A DNA stretch of 64,000 nucleotides from Sporolactobacillus kofuensis (lineage in GTDB: Bacteria > Bacillota > Bacilli > Bacillales > Sporolactobacillaceae). The stretch lies in assembly GCF_042660205.1 (NCBI RefSeq), contig NZ_JBHSTQ010000008.1, positions 1-64,000 on the forward strand. The letters run 5' to 3'. Each line of letters opens with the position of its first letter. Position 1 is the first letter of the stretch. Below, piece after piece: positions 40,067-49,259 of the stretch. The notes below the pieces were generated by a model. That model saw only the letters and a program-made list of their open reading frames with translations, did not search any database and was not told the origin of the DNA. The position numbers and the translations under genes are program-made.

Positions 40067-40726
40067 ATGAATTCTATAGCGTGGTTTATTGATGTCTTTC
40101 TTCATATTGATCAATTTTTGACGCAAATCGTCAATCAGTATGGCGCGTGGACCTATTTTATTTTATTTGTAGTCATTTTTATCGAAACCGGGTTGGTTAT
40201 TTGTCCATTCCTCCCAGGCGATTCATTACTGTTTGCTGCGGGTGCAATTGCTGCGCACAGTGCTTCTGAACTCAATATTGCATTACTCATTGTACTCATT
40301 GCTATTGCGGCAATCCTTGGCGACACTGTTAATTATTGGATCGGCCGTGAAATTGGCCAATCGTTAGAAAAGCACCATCGTTTCCATCGCTTAATCAATA
40401 AGGAGAAGATGGCGAAGGCGGAACAATTCTTCAATAAATATGGCGGGTTTGCGGTATTTCTGGGACGATTTGCTCCTTTCATCCGTACATTTATTCCATT
40501 CATCGCGGGAGCAAGCCGCATGCACTATCCGATTTTCCTTTTCTATAATATTATTGGTGGGGCTGTTTGGACGTTAGCCGGTTTAATGGCCGGTTTCTTC
40601 TTTGGCCAGATTCCATTCATCAAGGATCATTTTTCAGTAATCATGCTGTTGATCGTATTTGTCTCCATTCTGCCAATGCTCTATGTTCTGGTGAAGAACA
40701 TGTTTCAAGGGAAAAAGTTAGATTGA
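40067..40726 (+). CDS. DedA-family membrane protein
   Basis: A 219-residue polytopic protein. DedA signatures are FIETGLVICPFLPGDSLLF, DTVNYWIGREIG, EQFFNKYGGFAVFLGRFAPF with IRTFIPFIAGASRM and a C-terminal FFFGQIPFIKDHFSVI. DedA proteins act in phospholipid recycling (undecaprenyl phosphate and phosphatidylethanolamine flipping) and membrane homeostasis. AAGGAG precedes ATG 40067. It is monocistronic with its own terminator. Confidence 0.92.
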   Translation: MNSIAWFIDVFLHIDQFLTQIVNQYGAWTYFILFVVIFIETGLVICPFLPGDSLLFAAGAIAAHSASELNIALLIVLIAIAAILGDTVNYWIGREIGQSLEKHHRFHRLINKEKMAKAEQFFNKYGGFAVFLGRFAPFIRTFIPFIAGASRMHYPIFLFYNIIGGAVWTLAGLMAGFFFGQIPFIKDHFSVIMLLIVFVSILPMLYVLVKNMFQGKKLD

Positions 40727-40745
40727 TGGATTTGGATAGAAAATG

Positions 40746-40786
40746 AAGGTGTCTCAAAAGTCTTCTGACTGTGAGACACCTTTTTA
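40746..40786 (+). terminator. terminator after the DedA gene
   Basis: AAGGTGTCTCA pairs with TGAGACACCTT, followed by TTTATT. Confidence 0.85.
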
Positions 40787-40819
40787 TTAGGATCGTGTAT
40801 TTTTGAATCAGTGGCTCCT

Positions 40820-40900
40820 GCGGGATCGCCGCTGAGGGTAACAAGCCCGTTGAATCCTACAGGCATTAGGGGTTCTTCCGAGGAAAGCTCCCGGCTTGAG
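40820..40900. repeat. remnant of a dispersed Bacillales intergenic repeat
   Basis: GTGGCTCCTGCGGGATCGCC and following GC-rich, partly self-complementary sequence up to about 40900 recall, from memory, the intergenic repeats of Bacillus genomes that contain GGCTCCTGCGGGA. The other half of such an element may be the related stretch at 50113-50145. It is the only distinctive content in the 370-base gap 40790-41100. Confidence 0.3.
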
Positions 40901-41101
40901 CCTTGCATCCATTCAATCGTAGCGCGGCAAAAAGTTGGCGATCCTTTGGGATAGCCCCATATCATGTCGATTAAGTAGGCATCACAGAGATTCACTTTTT
41001 TTGCATCTAGTCAATTGAACGACGACGGTTTAATCAAGCCGAACAACCATCTGTTATTAATGATGTGGTAAAGGTACAGCACCCTATGGGTTCACACAAA
41101 G

Positions 41102-41147
41102 AAAAATACCGGAGCAGCAGTTTATTTCTGCGTTCCGGTATTTTTTT
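41102..41147 (-). terminator. terminator of the aquaglyceroporin gene
   Basis: AAAAATACCGGA (41102-41113) pairs with TCCGGTATTTTT (41134-41145). On the minus strand a T-rich tail follows, and on the plus strand a T-run too, so it may act both ways. Confidence 0.8.
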
Positions 41148-41171
41148 ATCGTATTAAATTTAACGATAAGA

Positions 41172-41882
41172 TTACAATCCAAGAAAATAACGAGCAAATA
41201 GAGCGGCACATGCAGCGCCTAGGAAAGGTGCGATACCTGGAACGAGTATGCCGTATTGCCAATCGTTATTCGCTTTTCCTCCGGGAATCGGCAAAATTGC
41301 GTGCGCAATACGTGGTCCCATATCTCGAGCGAGGTTCATGGCGAATCCAGTAGGACCACCCATGCCCATACCAATTGCCCAAACAAGCAAACCGACACCA
41401 ATTGGAACAATGCCAGGTGTTTTTATCGTAGCGATTGCTAAGATTGCAGTAATAAAGATGAACGTATCGATAAATTCGACAAAGAAATTACGTGGTAAAT
41501 TACGCACGTTTGGATTCGTTGAGAATATGTTACGAATTTTCACTCTATCAATATCTTTTGATGCCTTAAATTGATCGTAATAAGCGATGAAAACGACGAT
41601 TGAACCGAAAATTCCGCCCAGTACTTCTGCAATACTTAGTGGAATCACACTTGACCAAGGAATATTGCCAAGTACCGCTTGGGCGACAACCATCGCCGGA
41701 TTAATGCAGACATCTCCGAAAATAAACAATGCGATAGTGATACCGAATCCCCAAGTTGTAATGGCGAAAATGTGACCGGAATTCTGATATTTTGATGTTT
41801 TCAGCACCTCACAACAGTGTACGCCGACACCAAAGATAATCATTAACGCTGTTCCCAAGAATTCCGCAATTAATTGATGCAT
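41172..41882 (-). CDS. MIP-family channel, GlpF/lactate-facilitator-like
   Basis: A 236-residue aquaglyceroporin with six membrane helices. The first half-loop is GDVCINPAMVVAQAV, with an intact NPA; the second is GFAMNLARDMGPRI, where the Asn-Pro-Ala motif reads Asn-Leu-Ala. RDMGPR is typical of glycerol-type channels, and GlpF/LarD channels of lactobacilli with similar loops pass lactic acid as well as glycerol. In an organism likely to make lactate, export of undissociated lactic acid is a reasonable idea. It is alone, without glpK or larABCE. Confidence 0.85.
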   Translation of the reverse strand: MHQLIAEFLGTALMIIFGVGVHCCEVLKTSKYQNSGHIFAITTWGFGITIALFIFGDVCINPAMVVAQAVLGNIPWSSVIPLSIAEVLGGIFGSIVVFIAYYDQFKASKDIDRVKIRNIFSTNPNVRNLPRNFFVEFIDTFIFITAILAIATIKTPGIVPIGVGLLVWAIGMGMGGPTGFAMNLARDMGPRIAHAILPIPGGKANNDWQYGILVPGIAPFLGAACAALFARYFLGL

Positions 41883-42205
41883 TGTTTCATTTTCCCCCTG
41901 CTATTTGTTTTAACAGAAAGAGTATAAGAGGAATACCATTCTATTTCTTTTCCATTATTCCGATTGCATTTAGCCAATATTCATAGAATCCGCTTACAAA
42001 AATGCACATTTATTGACTTATAAAAATTGTATTGCTTATTTTATTTTTCGAATGTGCAACTTAACAACATCGTCACACACCGATGATCAGTTATTTGATA
42101 TACTTCAAATTGGAAAGGTTGTCTGAAATCAGGGGTTATGAGGTACGGATAATATAGGACATCCTAAAAACAACAGGGGATACAAGCTCGAGGAGGTCCG
42201 TAACA
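41883..42205. other. intergenic region between divergent channel and AraC genes
   Basis: About 320 AT-rich bases. I see no hairpin, repeat or recognised operator strong enough to report. Promoters for both flanking genes must lie here. Confidence 0.4.
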
Positions 42206-42919
42206 TTGGAGGACATTTATTTCTATTTTGAGTCTTTTGGCAAGAAACAGCAGTATTGCAGTACCTTATATTATAAAATCTTGATTCCAATACATGGCTA
42301 TCTAGATATCGTTACACAAAATGATGTTCAAAAGATTAATGGCAATCAGTTTTGTCTGCTGCCCAACCAGTGCACTTATTCATTAAGTTCAATCGGCTCC
42401 AATGAAAGCTTGGTTATTGAGATTCCCGAACGTTATATGCGTGAGCATTTTAACCATCGTTTAGAGGCAAACAACGCATTAATCTGGAATGCAAATTCGG
42501 TTTGGCAATCAATTAAGGAATTACTTATTCATGAAGTGATGCACAACAATCATGATGAAGCAGTTCTGCTCCTTAATTACTGGTTTCATAAAATGATGGA
42601 TGAGCCGGCGAGCATATCCATAAGATATATTCACAAACATTATACTGAGAAAATCGATATTAAGTCTTTAGCAGCGATGGAACATTATACGCCATCCTAT
42701 TATTGCGACTGGTTTAAACGCAAGATGAAAATGACGCCTCTTGAATATATTCACTTTTTGCGCATACACAGAGCAAAAGAATTACTGGGTGATCCGAAAT
42801 TGAGCGTGTTGACCATTTCCTATCAGTTAGGCTATGAATACAATGCCTCATTTACAAAAATGTTTAAAAAATATGAACAGCAATCTCCTTCTGAGTATCG
42901 CGCTGCCATGAACTCTTGA
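42206..42919 (+). CDS. AraC-family transcriptional regulator
   Basis: A 237-residue regulator with an N-terminal cupin-like effector region (YKILIPIHGYLDIVTQNDVQ, GNQFCLLPNQCTYSL) and a C-terminal double helix-turn-helix (about 135-235: IDIKSLAAMEHYTPSYYCDW, MTPLEYIHFLRIHRAKELL, LTISYQLGYEYNASFTKMFK, SPSEYRAAM). TTG 42206 is the start, placed after GAGGAGGT. Divergent from the channel gene, which could be its target; the effector is unknown. Confidence 0.87.
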   Translation: MEDIYFYFESFGKKQQYCSTLYYKILIPIHGYLDIVTQNDVQKINGNQFCLLPNQCTYSLSSIGSNESLVIEIPERYMREHFNHRLEANNALIWNANSVWQSIKELLIHEVMHNNHDEAVLLLNYWFHKMMDEPASISIRYIHKHYTEKIDIKSLAAMEHYTPSYYCDWFKRKMKMTPLEYIHFLRIHRAKELLGDPKLSVLTISYQLGYEYNASFTKMFKKYEQQSPSEYRAAMNS

Positions 42920-43023
42920 ACGATGTGCGTGTGTAATGAATTTTAAGCAACGTCCGGAAAGGTATGGTACACTAATCCCCAGAGAAAAATCATTATTCGT
43001 CGTGACGATAAGGGGATGTCTGA

Positions 43024-43473
43024 ATGATTATTACGAAACTACCGGTTCGTTTTGTGGATTGCGATGCTATGGGGCATGTCAACAATGCGGTCTATTATAC
43101 GTACTTTGAAGAAGGCAAACGTGAGATTTTCCGTTGGTTTACACCAAACATGGATTTGAATGATTGGCGCGTCATTGTTGCGTCCACGCATTGCGATTAC
43201 ATTCAAGAGATCAATTATGATGAAGAAATTACGGTGTATACTTGGATCAGCACGATTTCTCGATCTAGTTTTGATGTTGAACACGCGATTGCAGGTCCGA
43301 GCGGTAATTGGCATGCCAGAGGTCGTGTCACACTCATCGGTTATGACTATAAGAACAAGAAAGTCATGCCTTTGACTGAGGCAATTAAAGCGACGCTTAG
43401 ACGGCACCAAGATGGTCCTGAGGGTGTTCCGAATTTGCGTCAAATCCGGATAGCTAAAGAATTACAAGATTAA
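43024..43473 (+). CDS. acyl-CoA thioesterase, 4HBT hot-dog fold
   Basis: A 149-residue thioesterase. The catalytic Asp is in VRFVDCDAMGHVNNAVYYTY, the YbgC-type signature, followed by FEEGKREIFRWF and IVASTHCDYIQEINYDEEI. Members hydrolyse short acyl-CoA or 4-hydroxybenzoyl-CoA type esters. AAGGGG lies upstream of ATG 43024. Monocistronic with a hairpin at 43486-43523. Confidence 0.88.
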   Translation: MIITKLPVRFVDCDAMGHVNNAVYYTYFEEGKREIFRWFTPNMDLNDWRVIVASTHCDYIQEINYDEEITVYTWISTISRSSFDVEHAIAGPSGNWHARGRVTLIGYDYKNKKVMPLTEAIKATLRRHQDGPEGVPNLRQIRIAKELQD

Positions 43474-43485
43474 GGAGAAATAAGG

Positions 43486-43523
43486 AAAGCAGCCGAGTAT
43501 CTATGACACAAGGCTGCTTTTGT
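43486..43523 (+). terminator. terminator of the thioesterase gene
   Basis: AAAGCAGCC (43486-43494) pairs with GGCTGCTTT (43512-43520), followed by TGTG; only a short T-run. Confidence 0.65.
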
Positions 43524-43566
43524 GTAGCAAAATAATGCAACAATCTCAGTAGTTATGTTTTTATGA

Positions 43567-45015
43567 CTAGAGAACTGGAGAAAGGAGCCGAGAAATACTT
43601 TCCTTTACTTTAATATTAAATGGCCGTTTTCTGTAATCGGTCATGGTGAGCTCTTTCGAAAGTTTAATGTCTTTCTTAAAAATATCGGCGAGCTGTTTTG
43701 ATGTCTGTTGATGATAAATAAAGGCATTCACTTCAAAATTCAGACTGAAGCTACGAAAATCAAGGTTGGAAGTACCCACGGTGGCGAGCCGTTCATCAAC
43801 AACAATCGTTTTCGCATGTAGAAAACCATTTTGATAAAGGTAAACACGCGCACCGGCTTCAAGGAGTAAACCAATATTAGAATATGTCGCCCAATAAACG
43901 AATGGATGGTCGGGCTTATTAGGAATCATAATTCGAACATCAACATGAGAGAGCGCAGCTATTGAAATGGCGTTCAAGAGACTTTCATCGGGAATCAAAT
44001 AAGGCGTTTGAATATAGACCGTTTTTTTCGCGGAGAGTATCATTTTAATAAAAGCATTTTTGATTTGTTCCCATTTTTGATCTGGACCACTCGAGACAAT
44101 TTGTATCCCAACTTCTCCGTTATGATTCTTTTCACCGATTGAGTAATAGGATTGGAAAGGCACTTGTTCACCAGAAGCTTGATTCCAATCCAGGAGAAAT
44201 CGTGACTGGATACTATTAATCGAATCTCCAATCAGACGCAAATGTGTGTCACGCCAGAAACCGAATTTGTGACTGAGACCGAGATACTCATCCCCAACAT
44301 TAAAACCGCCGATGTACCCGATTTTTCCATCAATAATCACTAATTTGCGGTGATTACGGTAATTAATACGCAAATTCACGAGCGGGAGGCGTCCAGGAAA
44401 GAAGGTTTGGAATTTGCCCCCTGCCTGTTCAAGCCGTCGAACTAATTTCTTCGGGAGCCGTCTTGACCCTTCATCGTCTACGAGCAGACGAACGATGACG
44501 CCTTCTTTAGCTTTTTGAATTAGTGTGTCAATGATTTGATTTCCTAAAAAGTCACCTCTAAAAATATAATATTCAATATGAATATGGTGTTGGGCCGAGC
44601 GAAGATCTTCCAACAATTGTTGGAATTTCGAATCCCCATCTGTATAAATGGAGAGAGAGTTATTCATCGTCAATGGAGCTTCATCATTATTAAGATTCAA
44701 GTAAATGAGCCCGTGATAATCGGATAATATGGGTTCGGAAAAAGGGGGTTCCTGATTAACGATGGCGAGCATCTGGTTACCCACCAGCTCCCTCGTGCGT
44801 TGGTGAACCATGTGATCCCACTTGAAAATCTTTCGGCGACTTAGATTTTGACCAAAAATGAGGTAGAGGATAAAACCTAAGATTGGGAGAAAGCTAAGAA
44901 TCATCAACCATGCCCATGTGGAGCTGACACTTTTTCGCTCAAGAAAGACGACAGTTGCACCCAATAAAATATTTGACACGATAATAAATGCCAATAATAT
45001 CGTGATGATGTTCAT
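43567..45015 (-). CDS. cls: cardiolipin synthase
   Basis: A 482-residue phospholipase-D-type enzyme that condenses phosphatidylglycerols into cardiolipin. Two N-terminal helices (IITILLAFIIVSNILLGATV and TWAWLMILSFLPILGFILYL) precede two HKD motifs: HRKLVIIDGKIGYIGGFN and HAKTIVVDERLATVGTSN. Length matches ClsA of Bacillus. AAAGGATG precedes ATG 45015. It is monocistronic and divergent from the AI-2E-type transporter gene. Confidence 0.95.
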   Translation of the reverse strand: MNIITILLAFIIVSNILLGATVVFLERKSVSSTWAWLMILSFLPILGFILYLIFGQNLSRRKIFKWDHMVHQRTRELVGNQMLAIVNQEPPFSEPILSDYHGLIYLNLNNDEAPLTMNNSLSIYTDGDSKFQQLLEDLRSAQHHIHIEYYIFRGDFLGNQIIDTLIQKAKEGVIVRLLVDDEGSRRLPKKLVRRLEQAGGKFQTFFPGRLPLVNLRINYRNHRKLVIIDGKIGYIGGFNVGDEYLGLSHKFGFWRDTHLRLIGDSINSIQSRFLLDWNQASGEQVPFQSYYSIGEKNHNGEVGIQIVSSGPDQKWEQIKNAFIKMILSAKKTVYIQTPYLIPDESLLNAISIAALSHVDVRIMIPNKPDHPFVYWATYSNIGLLLEAGARVYLYQNGFLHAKTIVVDERLATVGTSNLDFRSFSLNFEVNAFIYHQQTSKQLADIFKKDIKLSKELTMTDYRKRPFNIKVKESISRLLSPVL

Positions 45016-45247
45016 TTACTCACATCCTTTTTGCGTGAACTGCACTCTAGCATATTATTAAATTATACATCGAAACAAGCTTGGCACGCTAGTTAGGGGG
45101 AGTAAGCAAGGGTGGGGACATTGATCGCATGCAATTGACAGATCAGTATGGTGGGTATTTCGTTGATTCAAAGCTTGGTTACAAGCTATAATTAAATAAG
45201 TGATTTGTGAATCGTCCGTCGAGGGCTTTGATAAAGGTGTGGATACT

Positions 45248-46360
45248 ATGCTGAAGAAATACTCAAATCTGATCTTCTGGACTCTAGAACTGTTGGGGCT
45301 TGCGCTACTCGTTTTTGTCTTGACAAAAATATCGTTTATCTTTGTTCCGGTAGTCACCTTGATTACAACCCTCTTCTTTCCCATTATAGTCGCAGGATTT
45401 CTGTTCTTTTTGATTAGTCCATTTGTTGACCTGTTTGAGCGCATGAAGATTCCGAGAACGGTGAGTATTTTAATTATTTATGTTATTCTTACAGGTTTAA
45501 TTGTGCTCCTTGTTACAATTGTTGGACCACCACTCACTGCTCAGATCAAATCCTTATTCAGTCAACTTCCGGATTATCTCACGAGCTGGCGAAGCAGCAT
45601 TGAACATCTAGCCGACACGCGCGGATTTAAATGGCTGATCCACCAAGATTATTATTCAATTGATAAAATCCAGCAAAGCATTGAACAAATGGCAAAGACA
45701 TTTACCGACAATGCCGGTTCAGGACTCTCAACGTTCTTCAATGTGCTGGTAAACGTAACGTTGACTGTAGTAACCGTGCCGTTCATCTTATTTTATATGT
45801 TAAAAGATGGAAACCGTTTGCCACAAGCAGTGACGAGATTCTTTCCTCAGAAATATCACGAGGAAGTCAATCACATTATGGGGGATTTGAATGAAACGCT
45901 GTCTTCCTATATTCATGGGCTGATTATTGTTGCTTCATTCGTCGGAATCACCTCGAGTATCGGTTTTGCTGTGATTGGATTACCTTACAGTCTGCTCTTG
46001 GGGCTGATTGTGGGTGTGACAAATATTATTCCTTATCTTGGGCCAATTATTGGTGCAACACCAGCACTGATTATCGCATTAATGGATTCGCCAACAAAAG
46101 CACTTCTTGTTCTTGCAGTTATAGTGATTGTTCAACAGCTTGATGGGCACTTAATTTCCCCATTAGTTATGGGGAAACGGCTGAATACTCATCCACTAAC
46201 CATTATTGTGTTGTTACTTGTTGCCGGCAAATGGATTGGACCAATTGGGATGATTCTTGCTGTACCTACCTATGCAATGATTAAATCAATTGTTGCGCAC
46301 GTGATCCGATTAATACGTTTACGCCGTAAGAGCAAAGACGACAGTTTAATTAAATCTTAA
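45248..46360 (+). CDS. AI-2E family transporter (UPF0118)
   Basis: A 370-residue protein with about eight membrane helices. Family strings are FPIIVAGFLFFLISPFVDLF, TVVTVPFILFYMLKDGNRLP, YIHGLIIVASFVGITSSIGF, LPYSLLLGLIVGVTNIIPYL with GPIIGATPALI, and QLDGHLISPLVMGKRLNTHP. Named for E. coli TqsA, but Bacillales members (YueF, YdbI) include Na+/H+ antiporters, so the substrate is open. ATG 45248 follows AAAGGTG. Confidence 0.88.
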   Translation: MLKKYSNLIFWTLELLGLALLVFVLTKISFIFVPVVTLITTLFFPIIVAGFLFFLISPFVDLFERMKIPRTVSILIIYVILTGLIVLLVTIVGPPLTAQIKSLFSQLPDYLTSWRSSIEHLADTRGFKWLIHQDYYSIDKIQQSIEQMAKTFTDNAGSGLSTFFNVLVNVTLTVVTVPFILFYMLKDGNRLPQAVTRFFPQKYHEEVNHIMGDLNETLSSYIHGLIIVASFVGITSSIGFAVIGLPYSLLLGLIVGVTNIIPYLGPIIGATPALIIALMDSPTKALLVLAVIVIVQQLDGHLISPLVMGKRLNTHPLTIIVLLLVAGKWIGPIGMILAVPTYAMIKSIVAHVIRLIRLRRKSKDDSLIKS

Positions 46361-46367
46361 CGCATAC

Positions 46368-47258
46368 TTAACGTTCGTCACTGCAAATGCGCTTTGTTAA
46401 TGAGACAAAATTTTTCAAAGCGGGGTTCGTATTTCTTTTTAAATAAGCAAGGGACAGTACAGCTTTGAGTGGATAGTGATCAATATCTCGATAAACCACC
46501 TCGAGGTTGAAGAGCTTTTCTGCAGTTGCCGGTACAACGCCGACACCAATACCTGCAGAGACAAGTCCCACGACCATTTGATACTCGGTCGCTTCCTGAA
46601 CAATTTTTGGCGTGAAATCAACATTTTTGAACAGAGAAAGGAACTCGTCATAAAGACCGGGCCAGATATCACGGGAAGCAAGGATAAAAGGAACATCACG
46701 AAGATCTTCAATTTGGATCTTCTCTTTTTTTGCTAATGGGTGATTCTTGGGCAAAGAAAGGGCAGCATATCCACGTTCAATCGGTGTTGTTTCAATTAAT
46801 GAGCTGCCTACCGGTGGGTGCAGGAGACCAATATCGATGCGATCACCGAGTAAGGCAGCGACTTGATCCGGTGTTGATAACTCATGCAACTTAATGGATA
46901 CATGGGGAAAAATACGCCGGTATTCTCGAATGATACTCGGCAGAATATCATAAGTGGCTGAGCCGACAAAACCAATCACTAACCGCCCAAATTCACCGCG
47001 ATGCGCACGTTGTGCAGTATCTACTGCCTGATGAACTTGCGCAACAACTTCACGCGCCTCAGGAAGAAAAAACTCTCCTGCTGTTGTCAATTCAACATGA
47101 CGCTTGTTTCGTTTAAAAAGCGCGACACCAATTTCCTCTTCAAATTGCTGTATTTGCTTACTGAGCGGCGGCTGTGTCATTTGCAACCGCGTAGCAGCAC
47201 GGCCAAAATGTAATTCTTCCGCAACAGTAATGAAATAGATAAAATGGCGAAGTTCCAT
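46368..47258 (-). CDS. alsR: LysR-family activator of acetoin genes
   Basis: A 296-residue LysR-type regulator. The winged helix is MELRHFIYFITVAEELHFGR with AATRLQMTQPPLSKQIQQFE; the effector domain follows (GRLVIGFVGSATYDILPSII, VSAGIGVGVVPATAEKLF). Divergent placement from alsS-alsD, and the TAAT-N11-ATTA palindrome between them, identify it as AlsR, which activates alsSD in response to acetate and low pH in B. subtilis. ATG 47258 is chosen because it aligns with LysR starts; upstream codons to 47360 are probably untranslated. Confidence 0.9.
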   Translation of the reverse strand: MELRHFIYFITVAEELHFGRAATRLQMTQPPLSKQIQQFEEEIGVALFKRNKRHVELTTAGEFFLPEAREVVAQVHQAVDTAQRAHRGEFGRLVIGFVGSATYDILPSIIREYRRIFPHVSIKLHELSTPDQVAALLGDRIDIGLLHPPVGSSLIETTPIERGYAALSLPKNHPLAKKEKIQIEDLRDVPFILASRDIWPGLYDEFLSLFKNVDFTPKIVQEATEYQMVVGLVSAGIGVGVVPATAEKLFNLEVVYRDIDHYPLKAVLSLAYLKRNTNPALKNFVSLTKRICSDER

Positions 47259-47350
47259 GTGTTCCACATCCAGTTCCACTTTTTTACAGGGTACATAGGG
47301 GATGAATTGGTGAAAACTATTGGTATATACCCTAAAATCATGCTCATCAT

Positions 47351-47369
47351 TAATATACACTGTATATTA
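47351..47369. promoter_or_regulatory. AlsR binding palindrome
   Basis: TAATATACACTGTATATTA is a perfect 19-bp palindrome of the form TAAT-N11-ATTA, the published AlsR site shape in B. subtilis. It is 21 bases upstream of the alsS -35. Confidence 0.8.
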
Positions 47370-47389
47370 CATGTTGATCAATAATATAT

Positions 47390-47418
47390 TTCACATTGCT
47401 AAAATCAAGCGTTAGAAT
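47390..47418 (+). promoter_or_regulatory. alsSD promoter
   Basis: TTCACA (47390-47395), a 17-bp spacer and TAGAAT (47413-47418), with the AlsR palindrome upstream. The start would be near 47425, giving about 75 bases of leader. Confidence 0.65.
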
Positions 47419-47498
47419 GAACTTAGCCACAGAAAGATAAAAAAATGCACGGATAACTGAAAGAAGTGCACAATTATAAATTCAAGGAGGAACGATTC

Positions 47499-49187
47499 GT
47501 GAGTGACTTGAAAAAGGAAGAAGAACAAAAACTTGCGACTGGTGCGGAACTTGTTGTTGATTGCTTGATTAAGCAAGGTGTTAAATATATTTTTGGAATT
47601 CCTGGCGCAAAAATTGACGCAGTGTTTGATGTGTTGAAAGACCGAGGTCCGGAACTGATTGTTTGCCGCCATGAGCAGAATGCTGCGTTTATGGCTGCAG
47701 CAGTTGGCCGGCTGACATGCAAGGCAGGTGTTTGCCTTGTGACTTCAGGACCAGGCGCCTCAAACCTTGCCACCGGTATTGTTACAGCGAATGTCGAAAA
47801 TGATCCGATTGTTGCCTTAGTTGGTGCAGTGCCACGTGCCGATCGTTTAAAGAGAACGCATCAATCGATGGATAATGCGGGGTTGTTTCAACCGATTTCT
47901 AAGTTCAGCGCTGAAGTTGTTGACCCGAAAAACGTCCCGGAAGTTGTGACGAATGCTTTCCGTGCCGCTGAATCAACGTCTGCGGGTGCAAGTGTTGTCA
48001 GCTTTCCGCAGGACGTCCTTGTATCGAAAACGACGGTGAACGCACTTGGACCGCTCGAGAGTCCGAAACTTGGTACAGCTTCCGAAGAAGCGATTGATCG
48101 CGCAGTAGAAGCCATTAAAAATGCCAAAATGCCGGTTATTCTTGCCGGAATGCGTGCGAACCGTTTCTCAGTCGTCTCATCGGTTCGCTCATTACTTCGA
48201 AAAATAGCTTTCCCGGTTGTTGAGACCTTCCAAGCTGCCGGTTTGATTCCTAGAGATATGGAGGAACACTTCTTCGGACGTATCGGTTTGTTCCGCAATC
48301 AGCCAGGTGACTTGGTTCTTGAAAAAGCTGATGTGATTGTTACAATTGGCTACGACTCCGTTGAATATGATCCGAAATTCTGGAACAATACCGGCGCGCG
48401 TACCATTATCCATTTGGATGAAGTACGGGCGGATATTGACCACTATTATCAACCTTCTATTGAATTAGTTGGTGATATTCCTTCAACGGTACAACGCATC
48501 AAAGATAAGTTGTCAAGTCTGAATATGTCTGAAGAGAGCATCGCATATCTTGAGGGCATGCGTCATAAACTCGATGCGCGTGATGAACCGCCGAAGAATA
48601 CGGGAAACAAATTGGTTCATCCGCTCAATCTTATCCATACGCTGCGGCACCTAATCAGCGATGACACCACGGTTACTTGCGATGTTGGGTCACACTACAT
48701 TTGGATGGCACGTCACTTCCGGTCTTATGAGCCAAAAACGTTGTTGTTCAGCAATGGTATGCAAACACTTGGTGTAGCGCTCCCTTGGGCAATGGCTGCC
48801 TCACTGGTTAATCATCACGCAAAAACGATTTCAATGTCCGGTGATGGAGGATTCTTATTCTCCGCTATGGAACTTGAAACAGCAGTTCGTCTAAAATTGC
48901 CGATTGTTCACATCGTTTGGCGCGATGGTACGTACGATATGGTTGCCTTCCAGCAAAAAATGAAATATGACCGCACATCAGGCATTGATTTTGGAAAAAT
49001 TGATCTTGTTAAGTATGCAGAATCCTTCGGTGCTAAGGGATTAAGAGTGAATAAACCAGAGGAACTTGAGGATGTTCTGCGTGAAGGAATCGAGTATAAA
49101 GATGGTCCGGTTATCATTGATGTACCGGTAGATTATAGTGATAACATTGCATTAGGCAAGAGCCTGATTCCAAACCAATTGAACTGA
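47499..49187 (+). CDS. alsS: catabolic acetolactate synthase
   Basis: A 562-residue thiamine-diphosphate enzyme that joins two pyruvates to acetolactate for acetoin production. The N-terminal Glu is in VCRHEQNAAFMAAAVGRL; the ThDP-binding GDGGFLFSAMELETAVRL motif and DGTYDMVAFQQKMKYDR lie in the C-terminal domain. No ACT-type regulatory subunit gene is near, as expected for AlsS rather than biosynthetic IlvBN. GTG 47499 follows AAGGAGG; an upstream frame to 47466 covers the ribosome site. Confidence 0.95.
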   Translation: MSDLKKEEEQKLATGAELVVDCLIKQGVKYIFGIPGAKIDAVFDVLKDRGPELIVCRHEQNAAFMAAAVGRLTCKAGVCLVTSGPGASNLATGIVTANVENDPIVALVGAVPRADRLKRTHQSMDNAGLFQPISKFSAEVVDPKNVPEVVTNAFRAAESTSAGASVVSFPQDVLVSKTTVNALGPLESPKLGTASEEAIDRAVEAIKNAKMPVILAGMRANRFSVVSSVRSLLRKIAFPVVETFQAAGLIPRDMEEHFFGRIGLFRNQPGDLVLEKADVIVTIGYDSVEYDPKFWNNTGARTIIHLDEVRADIDHYYQPSIELVGDIPSTVQRIKDKLSSLNMSEESIAYLEGMRHKLDARDEPPKNTGNKLVHPLNLIHTLRHLISDDTTVTCDVGSHYIWMARHFRSYEPKTLLFSNGMQTLGVALPWAMAASLVNHHAKTISMSGDGGFLFSAMELETAVRLKLPIVHIVWRDGTYDMVAFQQKMKYDRTSGIDFGKIDLVKYAESFGAKGLRVNKPEELEDVLREGIEYKDGPVIIDVPVDYSDNIALGKSLIPNQLN

Positions 49188-49259
49188 TTAATACTCGGGC
49201 AGAACATTAACGTCTCTGCCTGAAGTGAATCACAATTTAGGAAAGAGGTTATTCCTATT

